The notes: generated by a model not told the origin, from the sequence alone. Counted from the stretch's first letter, positions 54,301 to 58,473 are shown. The stretch: 64,000 nucleotides of DNA from Rugalucina vietnamica (GCA_964017185.1 OZ024876.1:17744226-17808225); one strand, 5' to 3'. Numbers and translations are program-made.

Positions 54301-55384
54301 GTTGAGAGTACCCTTAGCATCAGGAAAGCATTACTCCCACAAACCCCACTTTTGTATATAAAACTGGGGGCATACCTACTGGTATTTTTCTTATTTTTGG
54401 TCCAAAACATAGATTGTGGATACTCCTTAGATACACTTTTTCCAATGTAATCTCATTTTTTTCTACAGAAAAAAAAATCTTTTTATATTGTGTGGGCAAG
54501 TTTTCATAATGGTACTTACTCTCGACTACTGGAACCTCCCTTTCTTTTCTTTCCACCTTTAGCACTCTCAGGGGTACCTAGAACACAAAAACATGAACTG
54601 TATTATGGGAAAACCAATGACTTGAGTTTCTGACCAGGTCCGACACAAACTAGCCTGCACAGTCACAGATGTAGGAGCTTGAAATTTCAGATTTAAGAAG
54701 AAGAGGGATTGTATCTGTATAGGGAAAACAAAGACACTGATTAGCACAATCAGCTGTGCCTTTGTTTTCACCTATGCATTTTGTTGGTTTTCTTATGCTA
54801 CAAATCATTTGACAAAACTTGTCTTTAGGACTCAAAGTATGGAAGCAAACTTAATGTTTGGCAACAGCTCCTGTTTGCTATATTAAATTTATGTGGCAGT
54901 GTGCACATCACAAGCAACTTAAATACTGAAAGTTAAAAACTGTTCCCAAATCTTTAAGTGTTATGACTCTTTTACAACTGGCCTGCATGTATGATTTTGC
55001 AATTATGTATATTAATAGTCTTATAAGCAAACTTAACTTATTTACTATTATTGTCTATCCTTTAACCTTAGGTATCTTTTAGTCTTATTTCCGCTATATA
55101 CCATATATGGGCATGGCGGCCATCTTTGTCATTGATTTATATTATGTATATACACATTGGTTCCCCCTTCCTAAAGATGCTTCATATATAATTTGGCTTT
55201 AATTGGCCATGCGGTTTCGGAGGAGAAGATCTTTGGAATTGTGGACGGACTGATGACGGACGCTAGAGCATGGGTATACTACATGTATAAGCTCACCTTG
55301 TGGGTAGCTAAAAAGAGTTACATCCCCAAAAAAATCTAATGTCCCTTGACCAGGGGAATGTCTACCGTTTTTGGAGACAAACAT
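29259..55384 (-). CDS. ARNT: ARNT (aryl hydrocarbon receptor nuclear translocator, bHLH-PAS), 15-exon gene model
   Basis: ARNT is the shared nuclear partner of AHR, HIF-alpha, SIM and NPAS proteins. Exons read 5' to 3' on the minus strand: 55384-55297 (tentative), 54577-54520, 45911-45840, 44146-43989, 43282-43203, 40878-40786, 37246-37129, 36689-36660, 36287-36093, 35798-35630, 35020-34914, 32919-32769, 32429-32271, 30887-30704 and 29543-29259. Every intron is GT-AG, all phases agree, and the total is 1947 nt (648 residues), close to Drosophila tango and shorter than human ARNT at 789. The order is a lysine-rich possible NLS, bHLH, PAS-A, PAS-B and a Gln/Ser/Asn-rich C-terminus with an acidic aromatic tail ([12 protein letters not shown]). 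The basic region [13 protein letters not shown] and the run [15 protein letters not shown] identify ARNT/ARNT2 rather than BMAL, which has a different basic region. Introns are filled with MITEs. Confidence 0.93.
29554..29751 (+). mobile_element. TTAA-MITE abutting the ARNT exon 15 acceptor
   Basis: TTAA at 29554-29557 and 29748-29751. The hairpin arm is mostly deleted (GAATAGCCCAAGATGGGGAT). On the ARNT strand the element ends 11 nt before the exon, so the branch point and most of the pyrimidine tract must lie inside it. Confidence 0.8.
29855..29947 (-). mobile_element. Fragment of the CTTGAGCAAG-type SINE
   Basis: The sequence TTTTTCAGTCATCAAATGAC, CTGGTTCCTGGATAAGG and GCCTCTTGCTCGAGACTAA resembles the element at 4258-4445. 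A second, similar piece follows the MITE, at 30186-30235. Confidence 0.4.
29952..30181 (+). mobile_element. GAGCC-MITE, with AAAT target duplication
   Basis: Complete forward copy in the ARNT last intron, with centre GATCAGCTTCGCGGTTACTG. AAAT lies on both sides (29948-29951 and 30182-30185). Confidence 0.85.
30432..30806 (-). repeat. Partial tandem duplication of ARNT exon 14 (three about 120-bp units)
   Basis: Units begin near 30432, 30550 and 30670, and a fourth start occurs at 30807. On the minus strand each contains the end of exon 14 (AGTTGGGGCTCACCACAGGC to AATCAAAATCAG) and its donor GTGGGTATAC. The unit joints create ATACTTTCAG, a usable acceptor. Only the outermost copy (30704-30887) belongs to the real exon. 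Confidence 0.85.
30704..30887 (-). CDS. ARNT: ARNT exon 14 (Gln/Ser-rich region)
   Basis: The acceptor CATTTTCAG lies before AGAGAACTTC, and the donor is AATCAG|GTGGGT. It encodes [20 protein letters not shown], then [26 protein letters not shown] and FNQNQ: low-complexity C-terminal activation-region sequence, phase 2 in and phase 0 out. Confidence 0.85.
30934..32090 (-). mobile_element. Composite tandem element with AAGGTCA motif and about 360-bp repeats
   Basis: It starts like the element at 41030 (CAGCATAGCTCGCCTGACTC, then CCATGACCTTGACCTCAAGG). Two full and one partial unit of about 355-370 bp follow, each opening with TTTGATCCTTTGGAAGCAGTG-like sequence and GGGCCATATTGCGCAATTTC, then CCCTTTATAAACCGGCGACG. 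Pieces of this unit also flank the Penelope-like element at 59340 and 63335. It lies in the ARNT intron between exons 13 and 14. Confidence 0.7.
32095..32254 (-). mobile_element. Palindrome MITE (family A), truncated
   Basis: Reverse copy keeping half of the core and the CACGGACATGTTTTCCTGATG end. It ends about 17 bp from the ARNT exon 13 donor. Confidence 0.75.
32271..32429 (-). CDS. ARNT: ARNT exon 13
   Basis: Acceptor TTGTTTCAG|AACATCACAA, donor GATTTCAG|GTTGGC (a weaker donor). It encodes [20 protein letters not shown], then [21 protein letters not shown] and [10 protein letters not shown]. The exon lies after PAS-B and is poorly conserved, but the phases fit exactly on both sides (2 in, 2 out). 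Confidence 0.8.
32440..32482 (+). mobile_element. GAGCC-MITE, left tip only
   Basis: GAGCCGCCATGTGAGAAAACTGG fragment in the ARNT intron. Confidence 0.4.
32769..32919 (-). CDS. ARNT: ARNT exon 12 (end of PAS-B)
   Basis: The acceptor CATTTCAG|TGCTAAAGTTG is preceded by an array of copies of itself. It encodes [39 protein letters not shown] and [12 protein letters not shown], the final beta-strands of PAS-B, near-identical in pattern to vertebrate ARNT. The donor is AGCTAA|GTATGT. Phases are 1 in and 2 out. Confidence 0.95.
32920..34375 (-). repeat. Minisatellite made of the ARNT exon 12 splice acceptor, 50-51-bp unit, about 18 copies plus one adjoining copy
   Basis: On the minus strand every unit reads like CATTTCATTTCAG followed by TGCTAAAGTTGAAAGGTC and AAGC..TTAATCATGCACC, that is, the 3' end of the intron plus the first about 35 nt of ARNT exon 12. 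Units 33487-34020 are about 51 bp and diverged. Units 34030-34330 are 50 bp and nearly identical (with AAGAATCAAG and GAGATG variants). A piggyBac-like element at 32968-33482 splits the array. The 51-bp units are open in frame (17 residues of [17 protein letters not shown] type). Confidence 0.9.
32968..33482. mobile_element. piggyBac-like MITE with TTAA duplication, nested in the ARNT minisatellite
   Basis: The perfect 14-bp inverted ends CCTTTAGCATGCTG and CAGCATGCTAAAGG are bordered by TTAA on both sides (32964-32967 and 33483-33486). Removing the element and one TTAA restores a normal unit joint (CTTTCAACTTAAGCACTG). GTCGACCGCAGTCGCCT occurs twice inside. No transposase is present. Confidence 0.9.
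34914..35020 (-). CDS. ARNT: ARNT exon 11 (PAS-B)
   Basis: Acceptor GATTTCAG|AGTAACAGCG, donor GACCAAG|GTAAACC. It encodes [20 protein letters not shown] and [16 protein letters not shown], matching the GYQPQELLGK and HPEDQ motifs of ARNT PAS-B. Phases are 2 in and 1 out. Confidence 0.95.
35085..35275. mobile_element. Diverged SINE-like fragment
   Basis: The sequence TTTCCTGTGTATTAATCAGTACCATGGGAAGTTAATGC and CCATTAACCTCTTGCTGAGG echoes the CAGTACTGTGGGAAGTTAAT part of the element at 4258-4445. Confidence 0.35.
35281..35515 (+). mobile_element. AGCTGAG fold-back MITE (family C)
   Basis: Complete copy in the ARNT intron with a near-perfect central palindrome (35406-35463). Confidence 0.85.
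35630..35798 (-). CDS. ARNT: ARNT exon 10 (PAS-A/PAS-B linker and PAS-B start)
   Basis: Acceptor CTTACAG|GAGTCC, donor CAAAG|GTAACC. It encodes [54 protein letters not shown] and [14 protein letters not shown] and EFISRH are hallmark ARNT runs. Phases are 1 in and 2 out. Confidence 0.95.
35818..35965 (-). mobile_element. GAGCC-MITE, truncated
   Basis: GAGCCTTCATATGAGAAAAC through the GAAAACAAAGGCACTGAC centre. The remaining half is missing. Confidence 0.7.
36093..36287 (-). CDS. ARNT: ARNT exon 9 (end of PAS-A)
   Basis: Acceptor TTTTCCACAG|CATCCG, donor CCATCAG|GTAACT. It encodes [20 protein letters not shown], then [37 protein letters not shown] and [16 protein letters not shown] and HVTGYIK.WPP are ARNT-specific. 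Phases are 2 in and 1 out. Confidence 0.95.
36454..36615 (+). mobile_element. TTAA-MITE, truncated
   Basis: Begins TTAACCCACTTGTGACCAAA and runs to GAATAGCTCAAGGTGGGCTA. The right end is lost. Confidence 0.65.
36660..36689 (-). CDS. ARNT: ARNT exon 8, 30-nt microexon
   Basis: ATATTTCAG precedes a 30-nt exon encoding (T)GTVKKEGHQ(S), followed by the strong donor GTAAGTAT. Drosophila tango has [11 protein letters not shown] and human ARNT GTVKKEGQQSS at this place, so the exon is real although far below usual gene-finder limits. It enters in phase 1 and leaves in phase 1, so skipping it keeps the frame and removes ten residues. Confidence 0.92.
36833..36862 (+). mobile_element. End fragment of the 22-bp-TIR MITE
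   Basis: ATTAGTCATTTGTAACCACA matches the end of the element at 7878-8185. Confidence 0.4.
36922..37112 (+). mobile_element. GAGCC-MITE, truncated both ends
   Basis: Forward copy from AAAACCAGATTTCTGCATAT to GTGTCGGACCTGGTC. It ends about 17 bp from the ARNT exon 7 donor. Confidence 0.7.
37129..37246 (-). CDS. ARNT: ARNT exon 7 (PAS-A)
   Basis: Acceptor CGTTGCAG|GGTGAA, donor TTGAAAA|GTAAGT. It encodes [52 protein letters not shown] and GRILDLK are ARNT signatures. Phases are 0 in and 1 out. Confidence 0.95.
37343..39298 (+). mobile_element. pearl-like tandem-core element with (ACGG/ACAG)n tract
   Basis: Opposite orientation to the copy at 16469. ATGTCTCCCCCATTTCTACG at the left, about 12 core units of roughly 155 bp (GTGTACCAAGTTTCATTGAAA, TTCAAGTTATA, AATAATCAAAGGGAAATAAC), then GACAGACAGACAGACGGACGG (39187-39250) and a terminal hairpin ATGTCTCCCGACCCTGTCGG with GGGGAGACAT. 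The rightmost units form a higher-order repeat with a period near 470 bp. It lies in the ARNT intron between exons 6 and 7. Confidence 0.8.
39324..39532 (+). mobile_element. AGCTGAG fold-back MITE (family C), shortened centre
   Basis: Both long arms are present. The central palindrome is reduced to AAATGCCAACATTAACATTT. Confidence 0.75.
39765..40172. mobile_element. Possible hAT-type MITE
   Basis: CAGCGTTGCCACGCTCGG at the left faces CAGGGTTGCGGCTGCCACAC (reverse complement of the right). The sequences AATTCCCTGACATTTTCCC and AATTCCCTGACCTTG repeat near both ends. A CAGGGTTGC-type tip is common in hAT elements. No target duplication was found. Confidence 0.45.
40187..40256 (+). repeat. Direct duplication, 35 bp, two copies
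   Basis: ACACTTTTTTGGAAATACGT plus AACGTCATTGACAA occurs twice head to tail. Confidence 0.85.
40333..40413. repeat. Long near-perfect palindrome
   Basis: CACTCGTGGTCATTTCATAT, AAATTTATTAAACGAGCC and GAAGGCTCGTTTAATAAATT lead into the mirror of the first arm, ending CCACTCGTG. The two arms are nearly contiguous, so this would extrude as a cruciform. Confidence 0.8.
40786..40878 (-). CDS. ARNT: ARNT exon 6 (PAS-A core)
   Basis: Acceptor GATTGCAG|GCAGCTGATG, donor TCACAG|GTAATA. It encodes [31 protein letters not shown] in exactly 31 codons. [17 protein letters not shown] is the core PAS-A motif of ARNT. Phases are 0 in and 0 out. Confidence 0.95.
41030..41822 (+). mobile_element. Tandem-core element with TGACCTTGACCTCAAGGTCA motif
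   Basis: It starts GAGCTGTCGCAGGACAGCGT with AGCTCACCTG and ends CGTGCAGGCGAGCTA, so AGCTCGCCT-like ends are inverted. Four units of about 160 bp each hold CCTTGACCTCAAGGTCAC, CATGATGGTAC, CTTCAGACCAATAT and CAAGAGATATAGACTT. A short ACGTAAACGTACACG-type tract precedes the right end. It is in the ARNT intron between exons 5 and 6. Confidence 0.75.
42004..42281 (+). mobile_element. Palindrome MITE (family A), near intact
   Basis: CATCAGGAAAACATGTCCGT to GGGCATGTTTTCGTAATG, with core palindrome around CCTCGGCGAGG. Confidence 0.8.
42535..42710 (+). repeat. Degenerate minisatellite TATCAGTAGTTCWAGT
   Basis: Alternating AGTTATCAGTAGTTCTAGTA and TTCAATAGTTCAAG words, about eight irregular units. 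Confidence 0.8.
42812..43045 (+). mobile_element. GAGCC-MITE, reference complete copy
   Basis: This is the reference for the most abundant family in the window, 234 bp. Order: inverted tip GAGCCACCCCATGGGAACCC; ATCTGCATAGGCGAAAACAA; the palindrome AGGCGCAGATCAGCTTCGCG and GTTACCGCGAAGCTGATCAG with CGCCTTTG; TCGGATAGTACAATTCCTC; AAATCCGAAATTTCAAGCTT; CTTGTACAGGCCGGTTTGTG; CGAACCTGGTCGGAAACTGC; and the inverted tip TCTCACGAGGCGGCTC. AATT lies on both sides (42808-42811 and 43046-43049). It has no coding capacity. Flanks of intact copies show a 4-bp AT-rich target duplication (ATAT, AAAT, ATTT, AATT, ACAT). Confidence 0.9.
43203..43282 (-). CDS. ARNT: ARNT exon 5 (bHLH/PAS-A join)
   Basis: Acceptor TTTTCTACAG|GCACAG, donor TTAGAG|GTAAGA. 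It encodes (G)[26 protein letters not shown], almost identical to ARNT across animals. Phases are 1 in and 0 out. Confidence 0.95.
43305..43428 (+). mobile_element. GAGCC-MITE, truncated
   Basis: Forward copy with centre CAGTTGTACAGTAACTGCAC. It is lost after GATAGAACAGTTCTTC. Confidence 0.65.
43686..43965 (+). mobile_element. Palindrome MITE (family A), diverged
   Basis: Left tip GACAACATGTCAATGTAATG, decayed core (GGTGGGTACTGGTTAAAATC) and A/T-rich right part. It ends about 25 bp from the donor of the ARNT bHLH exon. Confidence 0.7.
43989..44146 (-). CDS. ARNT: ARNT exon 4 (bHLH)
   Basis: Acceptor CATTTGCAG|GGAGAG, donor CTGAGAG|GTAATG. It encodes [54 protein letters not shown]. The basic region keeps the DNA-contacting His, Glu and Arg (H..EIERRRR) of ARNT, and [22 protein letters not shown] is the loop and helix 2. 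Reading past 43989 into the intron gives only MITE sequence. Phases are 2 in and 1 out. Confidence 0.97.
44178..44407 (+). mobile_element. TTAA hairpin MITE, 32 bp from the ARNT bHLH exon
   Basis: TTAA at both ends (44178-44181 and 44404-44407). The hairpin is decayed (AAGCAAACAGAATTTTCC against GGGCTTTTCTGTTTGCC). Confidence 0.75.
44940..45162 (+). mobile_element. GAGCC-MITE, right tip lost
   Basis: Forward copy (GAGCCACCTCTTGAGAAAAC) with clean centre GATCAGCTTCGCGGTAACCA. Confidence 0.8.
45243..45429 (+). repeat. Trinucleotide tract (CAT)n/(CCT)n
   Basis: Alternating blocks of CAT repeats, GTTGTTGTC and TCCTCCTCC, all in the ARNT intron between exons 2 and 3. They give false poly-Ser, poly-His and poly-Met frames. 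Confidence 0.95.
45840..45911 (-). CDS. ARNT: ARNT exon 3 (acidic N-terminal region)
   Basis: Acceptor ATTTTTCCAG|TTCTGATG, donor TTGCCAG|GTAAGT. It encodes (D)[24 protein letters not shown]. The DKE.FAR run directly before the basic region is typical of ARNT. Phases are 2 in and 2 out. Confidence 0.92.
45935..46148 (-). mobile_element. GAGCC-MITE, diverged
   Basis: Reverse copy ending CTCATGATGTGGCTC. Left tip eroded. Confidence 0.65.
46353..46583 (-). mobile_element. GAGCC-MITE
   Basis: Near-complete reverse copy with palindrome CAGCTGTGCAGTAACTGCAC. Confidence 0.8.
46795..47006 (+). mobile_element. tRNA-derived SINE, slightly 5'-truncated
   Basis: Begins within the A box (GAGCGGTTAAGAGCGCTG), B box GGGTTCGAGCCCC, 3' end GGGACGTAAAACTGAATT and poly(A). 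Confidence 0.85.
47050..47105 (+). mobile_element. GAGCC-MITE, right-end remnant
   Basis: Only a TTTTTTCATGCAGAAACTC-like tip remains. Confidence 0.3.
47612..48283 (+). repeat. Minisatellite, 73-bp unit, four copies, split by a MITE
   Basis: Units of CTAACCCCTCTCCCCTGTTC, TGATAGGATTCAAACCAGAC and TGTACAACCACAGAAGATGT with TTAGATTAGG. The CCAGACTGTACAACCACAGA part derives from a GAGCC-MITE whose left tip is at about 47595. The element at 47762-48141 separates two units on each side. Confidence 0.85.
47762..48141. mobile_element. MITE with GGCCAA ends and TAG duplication
   Basis: The ends GGCCAAGCTTAAAAAATATT and (reverse complement) GGCCAAAATTAAAAAATTGT both run on into TTGGTTTGCC. TAG lies on each side (47759-47761 and 48142-48144). 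Removing the element plus one TAG restores GATTAGGGAGCTAACC, exactly the joint seen in the sister unit near 48215. It contains an A-run of about 28 bases. Confidence 0.85.
48311..49787. mobile_element. 1.48-kb element with about 180-bp terminal inverted repeats
   Basis: ATTGAAATTCAGATTTTAGC, TTTAATGTCTGTGAAGCCCT, GGCTAACAAACCTTTAAATG and CGTAACCGCGGTTAAGAAA at 48311-48495 recur inverted at 49607-49787. The interior (about 1.1 kb) has no recognisable transposase. The length of the inverted ends recalls Mutator-like or fold-back elements. The class is not assigned. It lies in the ARNT intron between exons 2 and 3. Confidence 0.75.
49790..50110. other. Unique-looking sequence rich in ACGTCA words
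   Basis: No gene or repeat boundary was recognised. Several GACGTCA/ACGTCAC words occur. Confidence 0.35.
50115..50303. mobile_element. pogo/Tc1-mariner-like MITE with TA duplication
   Basis: Inverted ends CACCTGGACCTCTTTATAAC and CACCTCAACCTCTTTATAAC, with TA on each side. The interior repeats ATAACACGGTTTGGATA-like words. Confidence 0.75.
50312..50413 (+). mobile_element. Palindrome MITE (family A), fragment
   Basis: TATACCTATTTTTCTTATTT and the core ACTCGTTAGAACCGCCTCAC with part of its mirror, then joined to a GAGCC-MITE end. Confidence 0.65.
50414..50470 (-). mobile_element. GAGCC-MITE, right-end fragment
   Basis: GACCTGCGCCTTTGTTTTCG to TTAAGCAGTGGCTC. Confidence 0.6.
50475..51100. 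other. No feature recognised
   Basis: Contains only a small GCTCTCGCCGTGGCGAGATC hairpin near 50682. No coding exon was identified. Confidence 0.4.
51105..51328 (-). mobile_element. tRNA-derived SINE, old reverse copy
   Basis: Reading the minus strand: a decayed A box (GGTTAAGGCGGC), CACATGTGAGGCTAGCC, GTGCCAAGTTCTGCTTAAG and GGGATACCCCTGTTTTTGCCC match the SINE body in order, much diverged. Confidence 0.6.
51538..51767 (+). mobile_element. GAGCC-MITE
   Basis: Forward copy (GAGCCACATCATGAGAAAAC) with centre CAGCTTCGCAGTTACTGC and end TGTCACGGTTC. Confidence 0.75.
51859..52300 (-). mobile_element. GAGCC-MITE interrupted by a family C MITE
   Basis: The left part (GAGCCATGTCACTAGAAATC to TTTCCGACCAGG) and the right part (from 52141, GACCAGGTCTGACACAAACC) are one element split by 51903-52140. 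Confidence 0.8.
51903..52140 (+). mobile_element. AGCTGAG fold-back MITE (family C), nested, with GACCAGG duplication
   Basis: Complete 238-bp copy. GACCAGG is present on both sides (51896-51902 and 52141-52147), while uninterrupted GAGCC-MITE copies carry it once. This fixes the element's ends at GTCCGAGGTTATAAAAC and TTTTATAGCTTCAG. Confidence 0.85.
52579..52809 (-). mobile_element. GAGCC-MITE with perfect centre
   Basis: Reverse copy whose centre GATCAGCTTCGCGGTTACCG with CGAAGCTGATC is a perfect palindrome. It ends CCCATGGGGAGGCTC. Confidence 0.85.
52972..53166 (-). mobile_element. GAGCC-MITE, strongly decayed
   Basis: GAGCCACATCATGCAAAAAT to CTCATGCTGTGACTA with few internal matches. 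Confidence 0.55.
53179..53413 (+). mobile_element. GAGCC-MITE, with ATAT target duplication
   Basis: Complete forward copy with clean palindrome. ATAT at 53175-53178 and 53414-53417. Confidence 0.9.
53574..53807 (-). mobile_element. GAGCC-MITE, with ATTT target duplication
   Basis: Complete reverse copy. ATTT at 53570-53573 and 53808-53811. Confidence 0.9.
53901..54101 (-). mobile_element. GAGCC-MITE, with AAAT target duplication
   Basis: Reverse copy with one palindrome arm deleted. AAAT on both sides. Confidence 0.85.
54317..54511 (+). mobile_element. Palindrome MITE (family A), core deleted
   Basis: CATCAGGAAAGCATTACTCC to GGGCAAGTTTTCATAATG, with most of the palindrome lost. Its right end is 8 bp from the ARNT exon 2 donor. 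Confidence 0.7.
54520..54577 (-). CDS. ARNT: ARNT exon 2 (lysine-rich, possible NLS)
   Basis: The acceptor TTTTTGTGTTCTAG comes before GTACCCCTGAGAG and the donor is CGAGA|GTAAGT. It encodes (G)[18 protein letters not shown](D), a basic run KKRK suited to a nuclear localisation signal, which ARNT carries in this region. Phase 2 out fits exon 3 exactly, giving SSRDSDDEDS. Short and weakly conserved, so confidence is lower than for the domain exons. Confidence 0.75.
54598..54806 (-). mobile_element. GAGCC-MITE, diverged
   Basis: Reverse copy (TATTATGGGAAAACCAATGA to TCTTATGCTACAAATC). The central palindrome is mostly lost. Confidence 0.6.
55297..55384 (-). CDS. ARNT: Candidate ARNT exon 1 with start codon
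   Basis: ATG at 55384 opens [20 protein letters not shown] and DVTLFSYPQ, and ends at CCACAAG|GTGAGC, a good donor. It leaves one base (G), which is the phase exon 2 needs (G|GT). An in-frame TAG lies about ten codons upstream. The protein sequence is not one I recognise from ARNT. The start is bordered by a GGAGACATGTTTGTCTCC palindrome, so a repeat-derived or false exon is possible. Another first exon further upstream would also be consistent. Confidence 0.35.
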
Positions 55385-55399
55385 GTCTCCAATTCTGGG

Positions 55400-57525
55400 G
55401 ATACTCTCCTCTACGGGAAAAGTCCCTATTTTTTAAGAGGAGTACTTAAGGTAATTATGTAGCTAAATAACTGTATAATCCAATATCGATTATTGACACC
55501 TATACCATGACTGTCAAATTATCGTGCATCATTAATCCGTTAACAAAAGTTATGATACATCAATTGACGTGTTTTGCCTTATTATCTTGATTACGGTACA
55601 TGATACTTTACAACGTTGGCACGCGCATCTTGACACCTTAGCTCCGCCCATTTAGCATCATAATTTATGCTTCATCCGATGGCATTGTCGGACCTAAGCA
55701 ACTTAAGACCAAGAGATGTAGAAATAAATCCTAAACTTAGACTGTGTAATTGTGACTCACCTGCTTGTGTAACGATGTAAAATTAGTCGGTATTTTCTTT
55801 GAAAATTTACCTACGCATATTGTATGCGAAAAACAGTCAAAGGTCATGACGATGTGAAGTTTGGAAAAAATGTGGCATTTCAACTTGTCAGCTTTAAGCG
55901 ACCTGTTTATACATGTTAACATATATGTATTGTGTAAAATGCGTACACTGTGATTTTTTTATCTGTCCTGTTATTTTCCTAAATTTCAAATGAATGTTGA
56001 CAACTTTCTGATAAAGCAGCTAACAGAAAGCACCTAGGAGAAACAACTGACCGATGGTAGAGATGAATGCGGGATAGAGCCTATGAACAAGCCAAAAGAT
56101 GGAGAAAGCTCCATACGGAATAGAAATGTCAATTCTCTGACAGTGTTACACACCACAAGGTGTGTCTGACACTTGGTGTAATGAAGATGGCAATGACTTG
56201 TAAAGTTTGCGGTATACCGTGGTACAGGTGTCTGTGCCATGGTATACCACCTATATTTCGTATGCGTTACCCAGACCTAATTTCAACTGTCCTGTGCATT
56301 CTATCATGAAAACGCGCATGTTAAAACCAGTTCGGAAGACACCAGTCCATCAAGACCTTAATTTAATCTGTAAAGTGTTGCCTCTAGATTTAAAATTTTT
56401 ATTTTCTTGGTGGTATATTGTAATGTTAAGCATGGTTACTTTTACCAGTAACGTCATTTCGACCCATGACAATATCGGCCCATAAATTATTACCATTGCC
56501 CTAAATGGAATGTTTTACTCAAATAACGAATTCTAGATAAGTTTTAATATAAACCTGGTTACAAACATGGCTTACAAAGCATGTTTCTTGAATAAGAAAA
56601 TAAAAAAATCAGCATTAATAATTCTAAAGTTTAAAATCACCATACCATTTCATTGCTTTACGATGTACATGTCACAGATAATTCTGGTTGAAATTTGCAA
56701 AAAGAAATACAATTTCAAATTTTATTTTTTCAATTATTCCTTTATTCAAAGTAAGTTTTCTTAAATTTGATTTTAACAAATATAAGCCAATATAATTTCA
56801 GTTAATTAATTAATGGTTCCACAGGCTTGGCACCCGGCTTGGCACTAATCAAGGGTCACAGCCTGGTGAACATAAATGTCAACTGCAATCAAAGCTGATG
56901 TGAATAGTCACAAGTTACATATTCTTCGAAAGTAAATAAGATGATATGGATATTTCCTACAGGTAAGGCCTTATATTGTTTTATTTTCTTTCTTTTTTGT
57001 TACATGCTCTTTCATACCTTAATATTCATCCGCCATGTGGCAGATAAAGAAGCTAATTTAGAGAAAACCATTGAACAGTTACGGTTCATAAATCGGAGCA
57101 GTTACGAATAATTAAGCATGCTAATCGCCATCCATCGATCCATCCTGTTTACTTTTTTTTTTACCTTGAAGGGACCGTATCAGATTTGTTTAGTATGCAG
57201 TAAAGTTAAAAATTTAGCCAGTCAGAACGAATGCAGGTTGTTTCATCTTAAAGAATTTATTGAACAACCACCGCTTTTAAGCAGTACAGCTACGACCCTC
57301 TCTTCGTAAAGTGCCAGAAAATGCAAGTAAGAATTTAGCTTTCCAAATAAATCAAATTAGTGTTTGTAAGGTAATATAATGCGCTTTAAGTTGAGACTAG
57401 CATAATATTTACTTCAAGTATCCTTTGAGAAGTAATAGCCAATAACCACTACTTGATCGCTCACTGATCTCTGATCGATTACTGGTCCCCTTATGCTACC
57501 GAGTTGATCAAATTTTTTATCAACA
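55400..57525. other. Mostly unique sequence, possible ARNT promoter side
   Basis: This is the longest stretch without the common MITE families. Two small hairpins are visible (GTTACACACCACAAGGTGTGT near 56145, and GCGGTATACCGTGG with CCATGGTATACCAC near 56209-56250). No CpG-rich core or further exon was recognised by eye. Confidence 0.4.
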
Positions 57526-57527
57526 CC

Positions 57528-58473
57528 TTGTAACTTGTAACTTGTAACTTGGTTGTAGTAGAATCTGTAAGTCCTAACGACTTGTCTTCTACTTCTCTTC
57601 TTTCATACTATTTAAAGGTAACTTCCGGTGCTTATTTAAAGTCTCTATTAGTCGTGTTAGTTGACTGGCTTTATAATGTCATATTGAAGAACATGTTGTA
57701 TTTCTCCTTTAGTAGATTTCTCCAGTTTGGTATTTTTGGTCCCCCATGTATCTGTCATACATGGTTTTAAAGCTCAGAACTGTAGATGTGTTCACCATAT
57801 CATCTGGCAACGCGTTCCACTTATCAATAACTCTGACACAAAATGAATTTTGTCTAAATGATTTCAAAGCTCTTGGTTTAACTAACTTTTTACTATGGCC
57901 ACGTGTGTTTAAGTCTGAGAACTCGAAAAAATCTTCCATTTTCACATCATCTATGTTGTGGACAATTTTGAAAACCTGTATCATGTCCATTCGATATCTT
58001 CTGTATTGTAGTGTTGTCAGATTTAACATTCGTAATCTATCCTCATAGCTGAATTGAGCAAGCTCAGGGAGCAGTCTCGTAAGTCTTCTCTGAACATTTT
58101 CAAGGGCACGTATGTCTTTCTTTAACATTGGAAACCAAACAGTATTGCCATAATCGATTATTGGTCTGATGATTGTTTTGTACAATATCAATAATGTTTC
58201 TTCATCAAGGTATGAGAAGGCACGTTTGATTAATCCCACTAGTCTATTAGCTTTGTTTACTGTCAGGCTTATATGTTTATCAAATTTCAAATTCTCCTGT
58301 ACATGAACTCCCAGATCTTTTTCCAATTCAACCGATTTTAATACTTTAGTGTTTCCATCTCTGTCTGTCATTTCATATTCAAATCTTGGATTGTCTTTAC
58401 CTATGTGCATCACTTTGCATTTGTCAACATTAAACAACATAACCTGAACCTCAGGTGTTGGGTCAGGGCACAA
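57528..58473 (-). pseudogene. CR1-like non-LTR retrotransposon, 3' fragment of reverse transcriptase
   Basis: The open frame 57709-58473 covers the part after the RT catalytic site: FNVDKCKVMHIGKDNPRFEY, EKDLGVHVQENLKFDKHI, then KANRLVGLIKRAFSYLD, LLILYKTIIRPIIDYGNTVW, ENVQRRLTRLLPEL, LRMLNLTTLQYRRYRMDMIQ and FCVRVIDKWNALPDDMV, ending YQTGEIY-stop. That is the usual C-terminus of animal CR1/Jockey-group ORF2 proteins. Upstream (58460 and beyond) the similarity stops, so the copy is 5'-truncated as expected for target-primed insertion. On the minus strand it ends in a short tandem tail (ACAAGTT repeated about three times, 57528-57553) rather than poly(A), favouring the CR1/L2 group. Confidence 0.85.
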
